Part shown: piece by piece, positions 9,938 through 21,740 of the stretch | How the letters are laid out: the number at the start of each line of letters is the position of its first letter | How positions within the stretch are numbered: position 1 is the first letter of the stretch | Assembly (NCBI GenBank): GCA_030272585.1 | Contig: BSYQ01000013.1 | Span: 2,356,001-2,420,000, forward strand | Length of the DNA stretch: 64,000 nt | DNA from: Bryopsis sp. KO-2023 | Lineage: Eukaryota > Chlorophyta > Ulvophyceae > Bryopsidales > Bryopsidaceae | Direction of reading: 5' to 3' | Made by a program: the position numbers and the translations under genes | The notes under the pieces: generated by a model | What the model saw: only the letters and a program-made list of their open reading frames with translations | Told to the model about the DNA's origin: nothing | Database searches by the model: none

Positions 9938-12369
9938 CTAATCCACCAATGCTTGGTATGTGACATTGTCTGTTGAAGTTTTTCCATCTGCAGTTGTCAA
10001 GATGCCGAAATTTTCGGCATTGCGCACACGTCCACAGGCAACATACAATTGGCCATGCATGAATGCAGCTGTCCGAATGTCCAGAACCGCTCTATCCAAC
10101 GTCTTCCCTTGCGACTTATTCACAGTTATAGCATGCGCACATGTTAATGGGAACTGTGATCTTTGCATTGTGATTCCAGTATTTGTAATTTTGAAATCAA
10201 ATTTGATTCGCGGAATCAATGCTATGTTGTTTGTCCCCGCAATTTGGACCTCCAAAAGCCGTCGTGAAACAATAGAACGGAATATAACTTTTGTTCCATT
10301 CATCAAGCGTTTTGTTGGGTCCAAATTCCGTAGAATCATCATCGAAGCTCCAATCTTCGTCTTCAAAACATGTTGTGGCACTCCTGGGGTTGTCGCATTG
10401 TGCAGGTACTCATCATCAATATTAGCATCTTCTGCAACAGTATCGAAAGACTCAAATCGATGTTCTTCGCCAGACATTGCTGTCAAATATATCTCGTTGT
10501 GTTGATCCACCAAAATATTATGAAAAGATAAGATCGCCCGGTTGTGTTTGTTTTCTGGAGTACAACCAATATTTAGCCATTGGCTTGCTGCGGCGCAATC
10601 AGTGAATATTTGAATCTCGCTTGGAAAATTAACGCAAGATAATGTGTTTGTTGAAGGTTGCATCGCTATAGTATCCACAAAATTCGCCCATTGACTCCCT
10701 GGCACTGCCCGTTGATTTATGGTTAACTTCAGATGTTGGAAGTGTTGGAATAAAGGACTGGACTTCAAAGACGCGTCCACAATATCCGCTTGTGTTCCTT
10801 GAAGAACAACGGGTGGTGTTTGTCGGAAATCACCGGATATAATGAAAATAACACCTCCAAAGGGTTGTTGATTGTTTCGTAGAAAACGCAGCAACGTATC
10901 AACTGCTTCAACTTGGCAACGATGCGCCATAGCAATTTCATCCCATATAATAATCGTTGCTGCAATCAAAAGGGCGGCACGTTGTGAATTTGCTGAAACG
11001 TTGCATTCTATTGTGCCATCAGGATGTCTCTCCCCTGGTGTTGTTATCGGGATACGAAACATATTGTGTGCGGTTGTTCCTCCATCATGATCAATTGCTG
11101 CTACACCCGTTGACGCTGTCACAAGTGCAATATGTTGTTGCATCCTCGTTGCCATTGTGATCATTTTTAAGACAAAAGTTTTCCCACGGCCAGCTGGTGC
11201 ATCAATGAAGAACAATCCTCCTCGATTATTGTGAACGGCTTGTTGTAAAGTATCATAAATGCCACGTTGCTCGTTGGATGCAATGGATAACATTTCATCC
11301 AATATAGTCGTATATTCATCCAAATCGTATGCTAACATTGCACGTGTCAATTCGGTGTTGTTCTGCAATGGTTGTGGCAAGGAAGTATCAATGGGGTCCT
11401 TCCCAGCAGCTCGCAAACGTCTCCATATGTCCTTAAGTAACTCATTCTTTGCGTGCGGTGTTAACGGCGGTGGTGGTGCATCAAAAGGATGAAGTCCTGT
11501 GGATGCACCTTGGTTGAAATCTTGACCAAGATAATTTCCATACATGTTGAAGAGCAAGGGTGCATTGGCACCATCGCATACTAATATAGTATATAAGGAT
11601 CGCAAATGAGATGGCGAATATAATGCCGCACATGCTTCCGCCAAACACATCGAAGCCTCTTCATCATTTTGCACTAGATTCGCTGCAATAGCGGCTTCGT
11701 GGAACGTACGATATACTGTATTATCAATTGTACGCAATGAAACAAAAGAATCAGCCGCATGGAATTTCAATAACAACTTCAAGTAGAGCAATTCTCCGAC
11801 CCGTGGCATCACCATCCACATTCGACACAAATATCGACTTTGTACTCTTGGTACAATCATCCTGTTGCATTGATCCAAATATCGTTCGCCACCTCGGTAC
11901 TCCAGAGCCTCTGACCTAGAAAGGATGCGGTACTTCTCATAATACTCAATAATTGTTAAACTTCTGAACCCTTGTGGCCGCTCAAAGTATCTCAAAAGCA
12001 TCGATTTTTGGTTTTGTGCAGCAACAGATGGGGCTTCACCTGGCGTCACTAGTATAGTATCCGCTCCCGGAAGATGAATCGAAATAGTTCCTACTGATGG
12101 GTCGCGTGTGTTGGTTTGAAATCCAAATATACGCCATATCGCTTCGGTTGCGGACAGGTATCGACAATTTTCATATGCCGTGATCTCGTTTGACTCATCC
12201 TGTGTGGCGACGTTTGTTCTATCGGGTCCTTTGTATATGTACTTATACAAATAAGCAACAATATTTACTGTCGCTGCCACCTCCACGTTTATGTGACATT
12301 TGTACTTCTCCAACATCCGCATATTATAAGGCACCACAAGTGTATCATTTTGTGTGCGACGACGGTATT
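9938..12369 (-). pseudogene. Helitron Rep-helicase, C-terminal part (PIF1-type helicase)
   Basis: This is the 3' part of a RepHel gene. Beside the insertion the frame reads YRRR, then VVPYN and KYKCHINVE, then YLYKYIYKG, which carries the Y-x3-Y tyrosines expected of the HUH relaxase. Then follows a PIF1/Pfh1-type superfamily 1 helicase: Walker A APAGRGKT (about 11.2 kb), Walker B IIWDEIA (about 10.95 kb) and the C-terminal KSQGKTLDRAVLD motif. The frame ends at 9938 with no internal stop. It continues directly from the part at 21741-23366. The LTR retrotransposon at 12370-21740 separates the two, with GTATT duplicated at its ends. Removing it would restore a reading frame of about 1,350 codons, so the transposase was probably intact until that insertion. 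Confidence 0.9.
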
Positions 12370-12599
12370 TGATACGAGGTGACGAGATTAGTGTCTAGAT
12401 GTCCCATCGGTGAGTAGGTGTGTCACTGTAGAGTAAGGGGTTAGTGTGTTGTGGACGGTATAAAAGGGGTTGTATTTTTGACATTGTGTAACCTTTGGGG
12501 CTGGGTTTGCTATTGTGTTGTGTTCCCACGTTCTACCCTCCTCCACTTGGAGGAGGGCCCCTATCTACCCTTCCCCCTCTGGGGGAAGGGCCCCTATCA
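12370..12599 (+). repeat. 5' LTR of the noncoding element
   Basis: A 230-bp LTR starting TGATACGAGG and ending CCCCTATCA. It contains a TATA box, TATAAAAG, at 12459-12466. The polyadenylation signal is not obvious. It is identical by eye to 21511-21740. Confidence 0.95.
12459..12466 (+). promoter_or_regulatory. TATA box in 5' LTR
   Basis: TATAAAAG in the LTR with the same sequence at 21600-21607 in the 3' LTR. It is the likely pol II start region for the genomic RNA of the noncoding element. Confidence 0.7.
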
Positions 12600-12602
12600 T
12601 TT

Positions 12603-12614
12603 TGGTTTCGGAGC
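12603..12614 (+). other. Primer binding site of the noncoding element
   Basis: TGGTTTCGGAGC starts 3 nt after the LTR end. Its complement ends in CCA, as a tRNA 3' end should. The same 12-mer follows the LTRs of element 3 (48108-48119) and element 2 (58069-58080, minus). Confidence 0.8.
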
Positions 12615-12639
12615 TTGGGCGTCCCTAAACGACGAGGAC

Positions 12640-15600
12640 GGACGACCCTGTAGGAGGAGCCACCTGACGACGAAAAAGTCAGTGGCTAGGTTAAGTGCCT
12701 ATCAAGAGGGGATGGGCAAGGAGTGATGGCACCAAAGGGGGTGGTGCTAGGTGGGATCGAAGGAGCGCGAGTGCGAGCGACGAGTTCGTAAGCACTGGAA
12801 AGGTCGGGGTAGAGGCGAGGAGAAGGAAACGAAAAGGAACCCGTCGCAGGAAGAGATCTAAGGGTCAGATCTACAGAAATCTGCAGGTGACCTTGTGACT
12901 GTTAACCTAAAGGACAGCACAGTGGTCGAAAAGAGTTCGAAACAGGTCGAAAGAGGTCGAAAAGCAGTGGAAAGGAAAGCTGAGAGCTTAAGTTTCCCTA
13001 AGACAAAGTTTCGACAGAACCTGTAAATTTCTGGAAGAAGATCTACAGCAGATCTGCAAAGATCTCCTACAAACGAACCACCTATGGACGAACCAAGTTC
13101 GAGTCAACGTTTGTGAGGGAAGTTCGACACACGGACGGCCAACGCGTGGTGGCGGATAGTTGCTGCGCAAGAAGTCGACGACTGCGCCTGTGACAGCTGC
13201 CAGAAATTCCGTTGTCGGACATACAGTCATGTCACACTGTGTTACAGCGGAATTTGGCAGAGCGGAAGTATCACAGCGGAATCCGCGGAGCGGAAGTGTT
13301 ACATCGGAATCCGCAGAGCGGAAATGGCGAGCCGGAAGTGCAGCGGACGAGCCAAAGTCAGACAGCGAATGGAGAAGGCCAGAGTCTGACAGCGGACAAA
13401 ATGGCGCAGCGGACAAAATAGGTGGCGGAAAAAGGGAGCGGACAGAACTCCGAGGTAGTTCGCCAGAGCCGGAAAAACGAAGTCCGCCAAAGCGGTTAAA
13501 CGGAAACGGCGGAGAGTGAGGGCGGACAGAGGCAGAAGGCGGGCAAAGTGGCCCAGTGACCCGCTGCCCTTACACTCTGCTGGGCGGACAATGATATTCC
13601 AACGAGAAGGAAGAATAGGCGGTGTTGTTGTGAGCTGAAGCGGTTGAGCTTGGAGGAGCACCAGCGGACACACAACACGGAATATCGGCGAAGTATCGAG
13701 GCTAGAACTACGGTAGTTTCGCGATCGCGTTGGAGGCGGATTTTAATATATCAAGAGTTGGAGGCGGTCATGAAACAGGAGCTGGAGGTTGTGTTACATG
13801 GCAGGAGCAGAAACGAGTCTGTATCAACGCACAAACCGCCTGGGCTGATCACCCAGCGGACTAGCAACCGCAAAAGAGCGGATTTTCAGTGCGAAGATAA
13901 CAAGACAAAGACCACATACTGCCGGAAGTTGGACCATAGCGGAAGAATGTAAGCACAACTAGCGACAAGAAGACAAAGAGAGAAAAGAAGTCGCCAGGCT
14001 AATAGAGAGCGGAAGAGCGGCCTGCCAGTTACCTACAAACCGAGTTCAAGCGATAATGAAGTTCAACGCGCCCAAGTGGGGGATTAAACCGCCTGCAAAG
14101 CTGCTAAGTACGCAGGGCGGAAGAGAAGGAATCATCTGCTAAGCTATTAAGTATGCAGAATGATTTGTTGCAGAAGGAGCTGGTGGAGAGTATAGTTCGT
14201 TTGGAATGGACTTTCAATAAGCCAAGACCTCACACAAGCGGATATAAGACGAGCGGATTAAATGTAGCTTGCCGCGAGCTATCGAGCATTCTCGAGAGTT
14301 TGAATCTGATTAAGGAGCACGCAATAGCAGTGCCACATTGGATGTTTGTGACTTAATGTTATGAACAGGCAAGTGAAGCTTTGAGCGGATATCTTGTGGG
14401 TAAACTTTGAGGTCTAATGGATGTGGTAGCGGACTGTGATATTCCGGGCTGAGTGAAGAAGAAGAATTAGAGGTTATTGCCGTGGAAGTGTATGGTGGTA
14501 TTCTTTGGAACTAATCGAGTTGCCATGGAACCAACCGAGAATCACGAGCGGAAAATTCATTCTCTTTTCAACAGCGGAATAGCAGAGGCGGACTAAATGA
14601 GGTCGTCAAGGCGGACTAAATTATATCGTCAGGCGGATTAAATTAGACCGGCAAGAACCTGAGCCAGAGCGGAAATAAAAGAGCCAACCTGGATGGTCAG
14701 GTCCAAGGACTATTGGCTGAAAGACTAAGCGGAATCATACGTCTGGTCAGGGCGGACATTACCACAAACCATTGAGCGGATATGGCTCACAATACTAGCC
14801 ACAAATGGAAGTCTAGCGCCAAGAACAACACCCAAAAGTCTAAGGAGTATTCATCGACCAAATTACAGCCGTCAAACTATTGCACTAAGCGGACTAAAAG
14901 CTAAGGCAAAGGCGGACTGTTAGAGCGGACTGCTGAGGCAGAATGCAAAGGCGATGAGGGTGTGTGTCTTGAGCGGAAATTCCAATGCAGCAAAGGTGCA
15001 AGCGGAATAAGTGACAGACAATACAGGCATCCAAAGAGCGGAGTAAATGTGTTCATATGGAGACAGTAGAACTGCCAAGCGGAAATCAACAAAGCCAGAG
15101 CGGATAGTGACGCTGCTACTGAGAACTATGTGTGATTGCTTGAGCGGAAAGTTCAACTGCTCACGGAGAGTAAATGCCATGAGCTGAAGCGGAAAAAGAT
15201 GAAGATTCCAAGCTACTGTTGTGGCGGACATTGATCACACTCTGTGGCCGCAGAAGCGGAAATTGGTGCTGTAACGTCAAGTGGCGAAGGCCATAAAATG
15301 GCGGATTGTCTATAGTCATCTACCTCCATACAAGACCCAACCTGGAGCGGGTAGAAGCCAAGTTTCCCTATATTGGCTATTAGATATATCATATGGAGCA
15401 TTCAAATATGATCACCGACAAGCGTGTTTTGTAACAGTTCGAGCTTTGAACAGCATGGAGCGCGAGCAAAGAGTCAGCGGATTGTTGTCAGAAGCAAGAG
15501 CACAAGCGGATTATCAAGTGGATTGGAAGTAAGGGTGGATTATACTCGTATTAGCCAGTGTAAGGCATTGAGTTAACCGAACCTGAAGAGCGGAAAAAGC

Positions 15601-18600
15601 TACCAAGCGGATAAGGAGTGCTACTGACAAAATAATTTAAAGGAAAAGCGCAAACTCAAGGATCAGCGGAAAAAGTTATGTGTCTGGGAGAGTTGAGCGC
15701 TGAGTAATGTATTCTACTGTTGACAAGCGGATAAAATTATGGAAGGTCCTGCAAATGACAAAGCATGCGGAAAAAGATGCATAAGAGCATGTCGGAGTGG
15801 AGGAAACTTGTCAGAGAAGCGGATTATTTAGTGCCAGGGAGATGAGTCCTACCGCAGAAGACACATTTGGATGAAGTACTTCACAAGAGCGGAATTGCAT
15901 CATCATTACGACTTCAAGAGTTGCTGGAGGCGGAATACTACTGTCAGTTGGGGATTAAAGCGGAAATTTTGAACAAGTAGGCCGACCTAAGAAGGGCGCC
16001 ACTAAATAGAGATTTCTAGGAGCTTAATCCAAAGCTTGAAGGACCAGCAAGCGAAATATTGACTGGAATTGGAATTGGAAGAAGCTAACGACAGATATCC
16101 ACGACATGGGCGGATATTGCTTCAGATGGCGGAACACTAGAGTGTATAGGCGGATTACTAGCTTGAGCAGCCTATGGCGCCAGCGGATTCGACCTAAACC
16201 GGACAATCCTGAAGCAGGCATGGAATGGATGGATCCAGCAATGATGATGGGGAGAATGGACTCCAAAGCTGACTCCAAGGCGAACTATAAGGTTCCAAAC
16301 TATCCCAGAAACCGAGAAGCGAGTAAATGGGAGTTTTGAAGCTTTGTGGCTGGAAAGGAGTGCTTCGATTCCGTAGATTGAAGAAGTTGTCCACCATTGA
16401 GAGGGTGGAAGAACCACGATTAAAGAAGGGGAATATAGCTCTTATTTGAAGCCTTAGCGGACAAATATTGACCGAGCATTGCTCAAGAGCGGATTCCAGC
16501 AAATAGTGGTCACCAAGAGCGGAAATACTACGTCTTGGTAACAAGCCTGGAAGGATGAATTAGATTACAAAACAGGCGGATATTGCTTGATCAATGGAGG
16601 ACAAGTGGCGGAATTTAAGTGCCACTACACTTTGTGTGATATATAGTTTCTTGGGCGGATAAGAAATGCTTGAGGAATAAGAAACCATTACCAGAAGAAC
16701 CCAAAACGCGGACAAAGGAAGCAGCGAATCAATCGGACAACCGCAAGGAAGTGGGTCTGATAACGGCCATCTCAAAGAGAGTTGGGGCGGATTTCCAGAG
16801 CGGATATCTTAAAAGGGATTCGACTGGCTACTTGTCAAGCGGAAACAGGGGATGGGGACTTCCTGGAATGGCGGAAAGCATAGCTGAAGGCGGATTGGCT
16901 GGAGAGGAGGCAAATAAAGATTGAGCGTGGAAGCAGAGATTATGTGTGGAGCATAATCAACAAAGAGGCGGAAATCCAGGTGTGCACGATGGATGGATGC
17001 CAGAAGGCCGGACAAATCCCGAAGACCAGGGATGGCGCAATCCACGCCAAGGTCTAACTTTGTGGAGCAACCAGAGCAGCCTAAAACGCCGTACCAAGCA
17101 ATGAGCACCACGTGGACGAAGAAGCTTGGGAAACTATTGAGGTGCGGTAGTTTCAACCAGTCTGGCAAGACTGTTATGGTGTATCCTTAGAGACCCAAGC
17201 TAGGAGAGCTTGAACCAGGCGAAGCAATCTGGTTGAAGGTTGACAAACAAACAAATCGCGCTAGATGTCCAAACTAGCGACCGCGGAGTATCCACTGACA
17301 GGTGGTCAGGGCGGAAAACAGAGTTTCCTTGGATGCTACACTTAAGGCGAGTGAGCGGGCAGATTTGTTGAAGCGGAGAAATATACCAGTCGAGAGAGAA
17401 GTGGTGAACCTCTTCAAAAGGCGGACTAAGAGGGAAACCAAGTACCTTGGAGCTAAGAACGAAGCGTTGGAACGCACACCAGAACTCCTTAGAGTTAACT
17501 GAGTGTGGCGGATTGTTGCAGATGTTAATAAGTTCGACAAAAAGAAGATGCTTCAAGCTCTGTCAAGCGGACTGCAAATATGTGTGGAGGAAGAATTTAA
17601 TTCGAGTATTGTGCATTGACAGCCCATTCAGTGAAATGTGCAGAACCGGGTAATCCGTCGGCACCCTTGTCCATAGGGAGAACGGTCTATTCCTGGTTGT
17701 TTTGAACGCCTGTGTTAAGGTGTGTGCCTTTACTCGACATCAAAAACTTCCAAAGGATTCCTGATATCAGCAAAGTTCAACTTGGACAAGGAGGAACACG
17801 ATAATTTGAAGTAGGAAGTCCAAGACCGCAACCTTGAGGAAGGCGGACCTGAGAAGCGGACCTGGAGAGCAGACTAAAGAGGACTAAGCCCTCAAGCGGA
17901 TTAAACACCTGGAGGGCGGACTAAAAGTTTAGCCTTCGGGCGGATTAAAGCTTCATCAGGCGGACTATGAGAGGCTCAAGGGCGGACTTCAAAACAAATT
18001 CCAAAGGTGGATGAAATCATACAGCCAGAGCGGGTTAAATATGACTGCTATAGCCGGATTTTGAAGGTGAACTTGTGTGAAACTACAAGAAGGGACGACT
18101 ATGCTGATTTGGAAGGCGAATGACAAGGCTTTCGTTCAATACAAGACCACGGGCGGAAGTGCCACATATTAGGCAGAAACCAGCGGACAGAAGAGGATAT
18201 GAAGAGCTCAAGATTTCGGGCGAAATACCAACAGTTGAGAGGGGACTGTTTGGGCGACAAAGCGGGAACTCTGACGGGGATATCTTGCAGCAGGAAAACG
18301 GGGGCAAGCTCCTCAACCAGTGTTCTGGACAGCCGTGGTCAGAACACTGGCCCGCTAGTCGGTTGAGCTGGAGATTATCATTCAAGGTGCTGAAGAGAAG
18401 ACGAAGGTCTTCCTCCAGAGGCAAGTCAAGCGTGAAGGAAAAGGAGGAGGACTTCCGACACTTGATGAGGCTCAAGCCGGAGCCAAAATCAAGATGTGCT
18501 AACCCGCTAAGCGGATTAGTTACGTCGGGAAGTCGCTTGTCAAGGGGCGAGCAGGGATGCACAGTTCCCCTCAGGCGGAACTGCTGTTCGAACAAGGGGT

Positions 18601-21490
18601 AACCCAACGGGGGTTACCCGGATACTTTCTTCTCGGGAAGGCGTGCATTGACTTCCAGCAAACTAAACCCTGCTGAAAATAGGATCAAGAGCGGATTTGC
18701 CAAGCCACAAGCGCCTAGAAGAAGGACCAAGGGGATTATCCAAAGGCGATTTAACTTTGGACGTGCAAGGTAAAAGAGAGACAAAAACTATCGGGGAAGG
18801 TGAACACTGCCAAGTGGTACCTGAGTTAATTGTCTGAGGAGCGGAAGTCGACGGACTGACATTCCTTTAACTCTTTCTTGCAGAACTTTCTATTTAGTGG
18901 TATCTAAATGGATAGTGCGGACAAGACCGTCTTGTTGCTGGCGGACTATTTCCAAGGTTCTTTGGAACGCGGGGGTTAAAAGGTAATCTCTGTGGCGGAA
19001 GGTATATGGAGTATATTTCGCGTGGAAGTCAACAAGTTTTGAAGTGGCGGAACTTGGGGACTAACCGAGCATTGATGAGAGCGGACTATCTGCGGTGAAA
19101 AGAATCGACACGTTTTTGGATTCAGACAGTATCAAGGAGTGAGCGGGTTGAGAGCGATTCTATAGGGATGGAGTAAATGGAGATACCCAGTTGGTTATTT
19201 ACTACCTATAGACGCAACCGCGAGACTTTGAGAAGTTTCTTTGACAAAGCGATGCCGTGAGAAGGATCCAAAGACGACGGAGGTGGCGGCTCATGCAATG
19301 GAAAACAAAAAAAGGAATGTGCGGACATTCAAAAATTACTCTTCTCCAACGAAGGAACCTCGAGCGGACGTGGAACTGACCGAAGGGCGGATTATCACAG
19401 AAGCCGAGCAAAGAAAGAAACCGAAATAAATCCTGAACTATGACCCGTGGAGACGGAAAACACATACAGCTGAGTGACTGAATTCGTTCGGGCGGATAAT
19501 TGTACATCAGTTGGCGGAAACAGCAACTGAAGCGGACAATGCACTTGTCAGGAGGAAAGCAACTTCGACTACGGCGGAAGAAGCGAAGTTCTGAAGAGAA
19601 CTTGAAGGGTATTCGACTGGCGGATTGTGACCAGCGGATTAAGCCTGTTGGAATATGACTGGCGAGTTAATATTAGCGGGATCAAATTGCTAGCGAATAC
19701 GAAGACAAGAGGCATTTGGGCGGACAAAATCCAGTACTTGAGGCGGATATTGTGCTTGCAGAGGCGGAAATTGTGCCTGCAGAAGCAGAAATCGTGCCTG
19801 CAGAAGCGGATATTGTGCCTGAAGAAGCGGATATTGTGCCTGAAGAAGCGACACAATTCCAGTGAGCGGAATGTGAAGGCGGAATTGATGATCTCAAAGA
19901 GCCAAGGCGGAAAATATCAGTCAAGACGGAATTTGAGGACCATAGTCGCATGTACAATTAGGAACGAATGAAAGGGCGTCAAAGCGAACGTTGAAACGAC
20001 CTAGCGGACAACACTGAGCGGAAGTTCTGATCGACAACCGACTTGGAGGCGTGAAGGTGGTTATGCAACGATTGACTCAGTCATGAGCGGGTTATGGATG
20101 TTCTGAAGCTGAGGATGTAATGGAGACTTATGGGGGTTTACCAAAGCATCAGAGGATTGGCCGAAGACAACAAAGAATCGCCAGGGTGGATTAAATTGGA
20201 CCATCAGGGCGGATTAATTCAAACCGCCGAAGAAGGAGCGGACATTATTTGAAGACCAAACTCGGAAAAACATTGGAGCGGACCAGCGAAGACAATAGCA
20301 CTGGAGCAGAAAGGACGAAGAGGTCAGGGAATGGCCGGACGCTCTGCTGTATATACTGGTTCTCGCTGCTACGTAGGGACTCTAGTAGCCAACCAGCGGA
20401 TTATGATTCGATGAGATCCTGAGGAAAATGTAGGCCTCGGACAAATCTCTATAGCAGTGGCCATACATGTTATGGATATGCTCGAGCGGTTATTGTTCTG
20501 AGGTGTTGCGGCGGACAAACTCATGGGAGATTCGTAGGGACGTTGAAGAGAGAAGAAGCTGAGAGATCAGCCGGACTTCTCATCGGTGTACTGGCTCTCG
20601 CTGCTAAGTGGGGACTCTAGCAGTCAACCAGCTTAGTGAGATCCTGGGGGTATCCGCATAGGATTTGGCCTCGGACAAATCTCTACACTGATGACCGCTT
20701 ATATACTAGCGGATAAACGTAACGAATGGAGTGTTGTGCCTAAGTGATATCCGACCAAGCGTTTTACCGAGCGAAGAACGAAGATGTACCGTGGAAGGAA
20801 GGAAAAATATCAGTTGTAAATGAAGAAAACGGAAGTGGAAATCTGACCAAAGAATTGCAGCGGAATTGGAATTGACCAAAACTGCAATGGATGAAAAGCC
20901 GCAGCGGATATCAACAGCAGCGGACTACAGGAGAGTGTCTGACAAGAGCGAAGCTTATGGTTTCCGACTAAGTGAAACTGCGAAGCGAGGTAGCGAGCGG
21001 AAGTTATAATCTGAGCTTGCGCGGACTTGGAGTCTTGAACGGATAAAGCATAGCGGGCATTTCGTCATGTTCGTGTGCTGAATCACGAGCAAGAAGACAT
21101 TGCAAGCAATGCTTAAGCCATGTTTAACCTTCTCCTTGGCGGTACTCGTGGGCGGAATCCACATCCGCACCATAGAACCACGAGTTAGGAGAGGCTTGAG
21201 CGGGCTATTACTAAATGCCCTGATGAAGCAAGCAGACGAAGAAGCGGGCATCCGTCCAAGCAAGAGACACAAGGTTTTTGGATTTCACAGAGTATGGGAT
21301 CTGTTATGCCGTTTGAAAATCATCTTGTTTGCATGAGTGTGAGGTTTGTTTTCTATTTTTCTATTTTTCTTCGTGTTTTGTTCAGTGGATGGCCCTGTTT
21401 CTCTGTTTAGCGGCCAATCAAAGTACTTACTCTTTATTTCTTTCGGGTTTTCTTTCGCGATTAACTTTCTTGAGTGCTGAGGACACCACT
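12640..21490 (+). repeat. GCGGA-motif-rich noncoding interior
   Basis: From about 13.25 kb to 21.26 kb the plus strand carries GCGGA (usually GCGGAT, GCGGAA or GCGGAC) every few tens of bases. In 14521-14820 I counted nine GCGGA and no TCCGC by hand. Spacing is irregular. The segment also holds a ~120-bp diverged duplication (about 20341-20460 and 20560-20700) and a 21-bp tandem repeat at 19743-19851. I see no protein domain in it. Confidence 0.75.
19743..19851 (+). repeat. 21-bp tandem repeat with in-frame heptapeptide
   Basis: About five units of 21 bp of the type GCGGATATTGTGCCTGAAG-. Read in one frame they give A(D/E)IVP(A/E)E repeated, ending at TGA shortly after. It is either a coding relic or chance amplification of a motif-rich segment. 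Confidence 0.6.
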
Positions 21491-21510
21491 CGGGGGGGGG
21501 GGGGAGTAGT

Positions 21511-21740
21511 TGATACGAGGTGACGAGATTAGTGTCTAGATGTCCCATCGGTGAGTAGGTGTGTCACTGTAGAGTAAGGGGTTAGTGTGTTGTGGACGGT
21601 ATAAAAGGGGTTGTATTTTTGACATTGTGTAACCTTTGGGGCTGGGTTTGCTATTGTGTTGTGTTCCCACGTTCTACCCTCCTCCACTTGGAGGAGGGCC
21701 CCTATCTACCCTTCCCCCTCTGGGGGAAGGGCCCCTATCA
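21511..21740 (+). repeat. 3' LTR of the noncoding element
   Basis: A 230-bp copy identical by eye to 12370-12599. It is preceded by a run of G and GGGGAGTAG, which serves as the polypurine tract, and followed by the GTATT target duplication. Confidence 0.95.

Larger units (their letters stand above)
12370..21740 (+). mobile_element. Noncoding LTR retrotransposon (LARD-type) inserted in the Helitron gene
   Basis: A 9,371-bp element with LTRs at 12370-12599 and 21511-21740 (230 bp each, identical by eye, TG...CA). The target duplication is GTATT (12365-12369 and 21741-21745). A primer binding site TGGTTTCGGAGC lies at 12603-12614. A G-rich polypurine tract ends just before 21511. The orientation is plus. 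The ~8.9-kb interior has no frame with gag, protease, RT or integrase motifs, only short frames. It is packed with GCGGA motifs on one strand. Identical LTRs imply a recent insertion, so an enzyme supplied in trans must have mobilised it. This is the architecture called LARD. Confidence 0.9.

Noticed and set aside
12990-13680. Overlapping 120-140-codon frames in the LARD interior
   Set aside because: They occur on both strands, share no motif with gag/pol and arise from GCGGA-rich composition.
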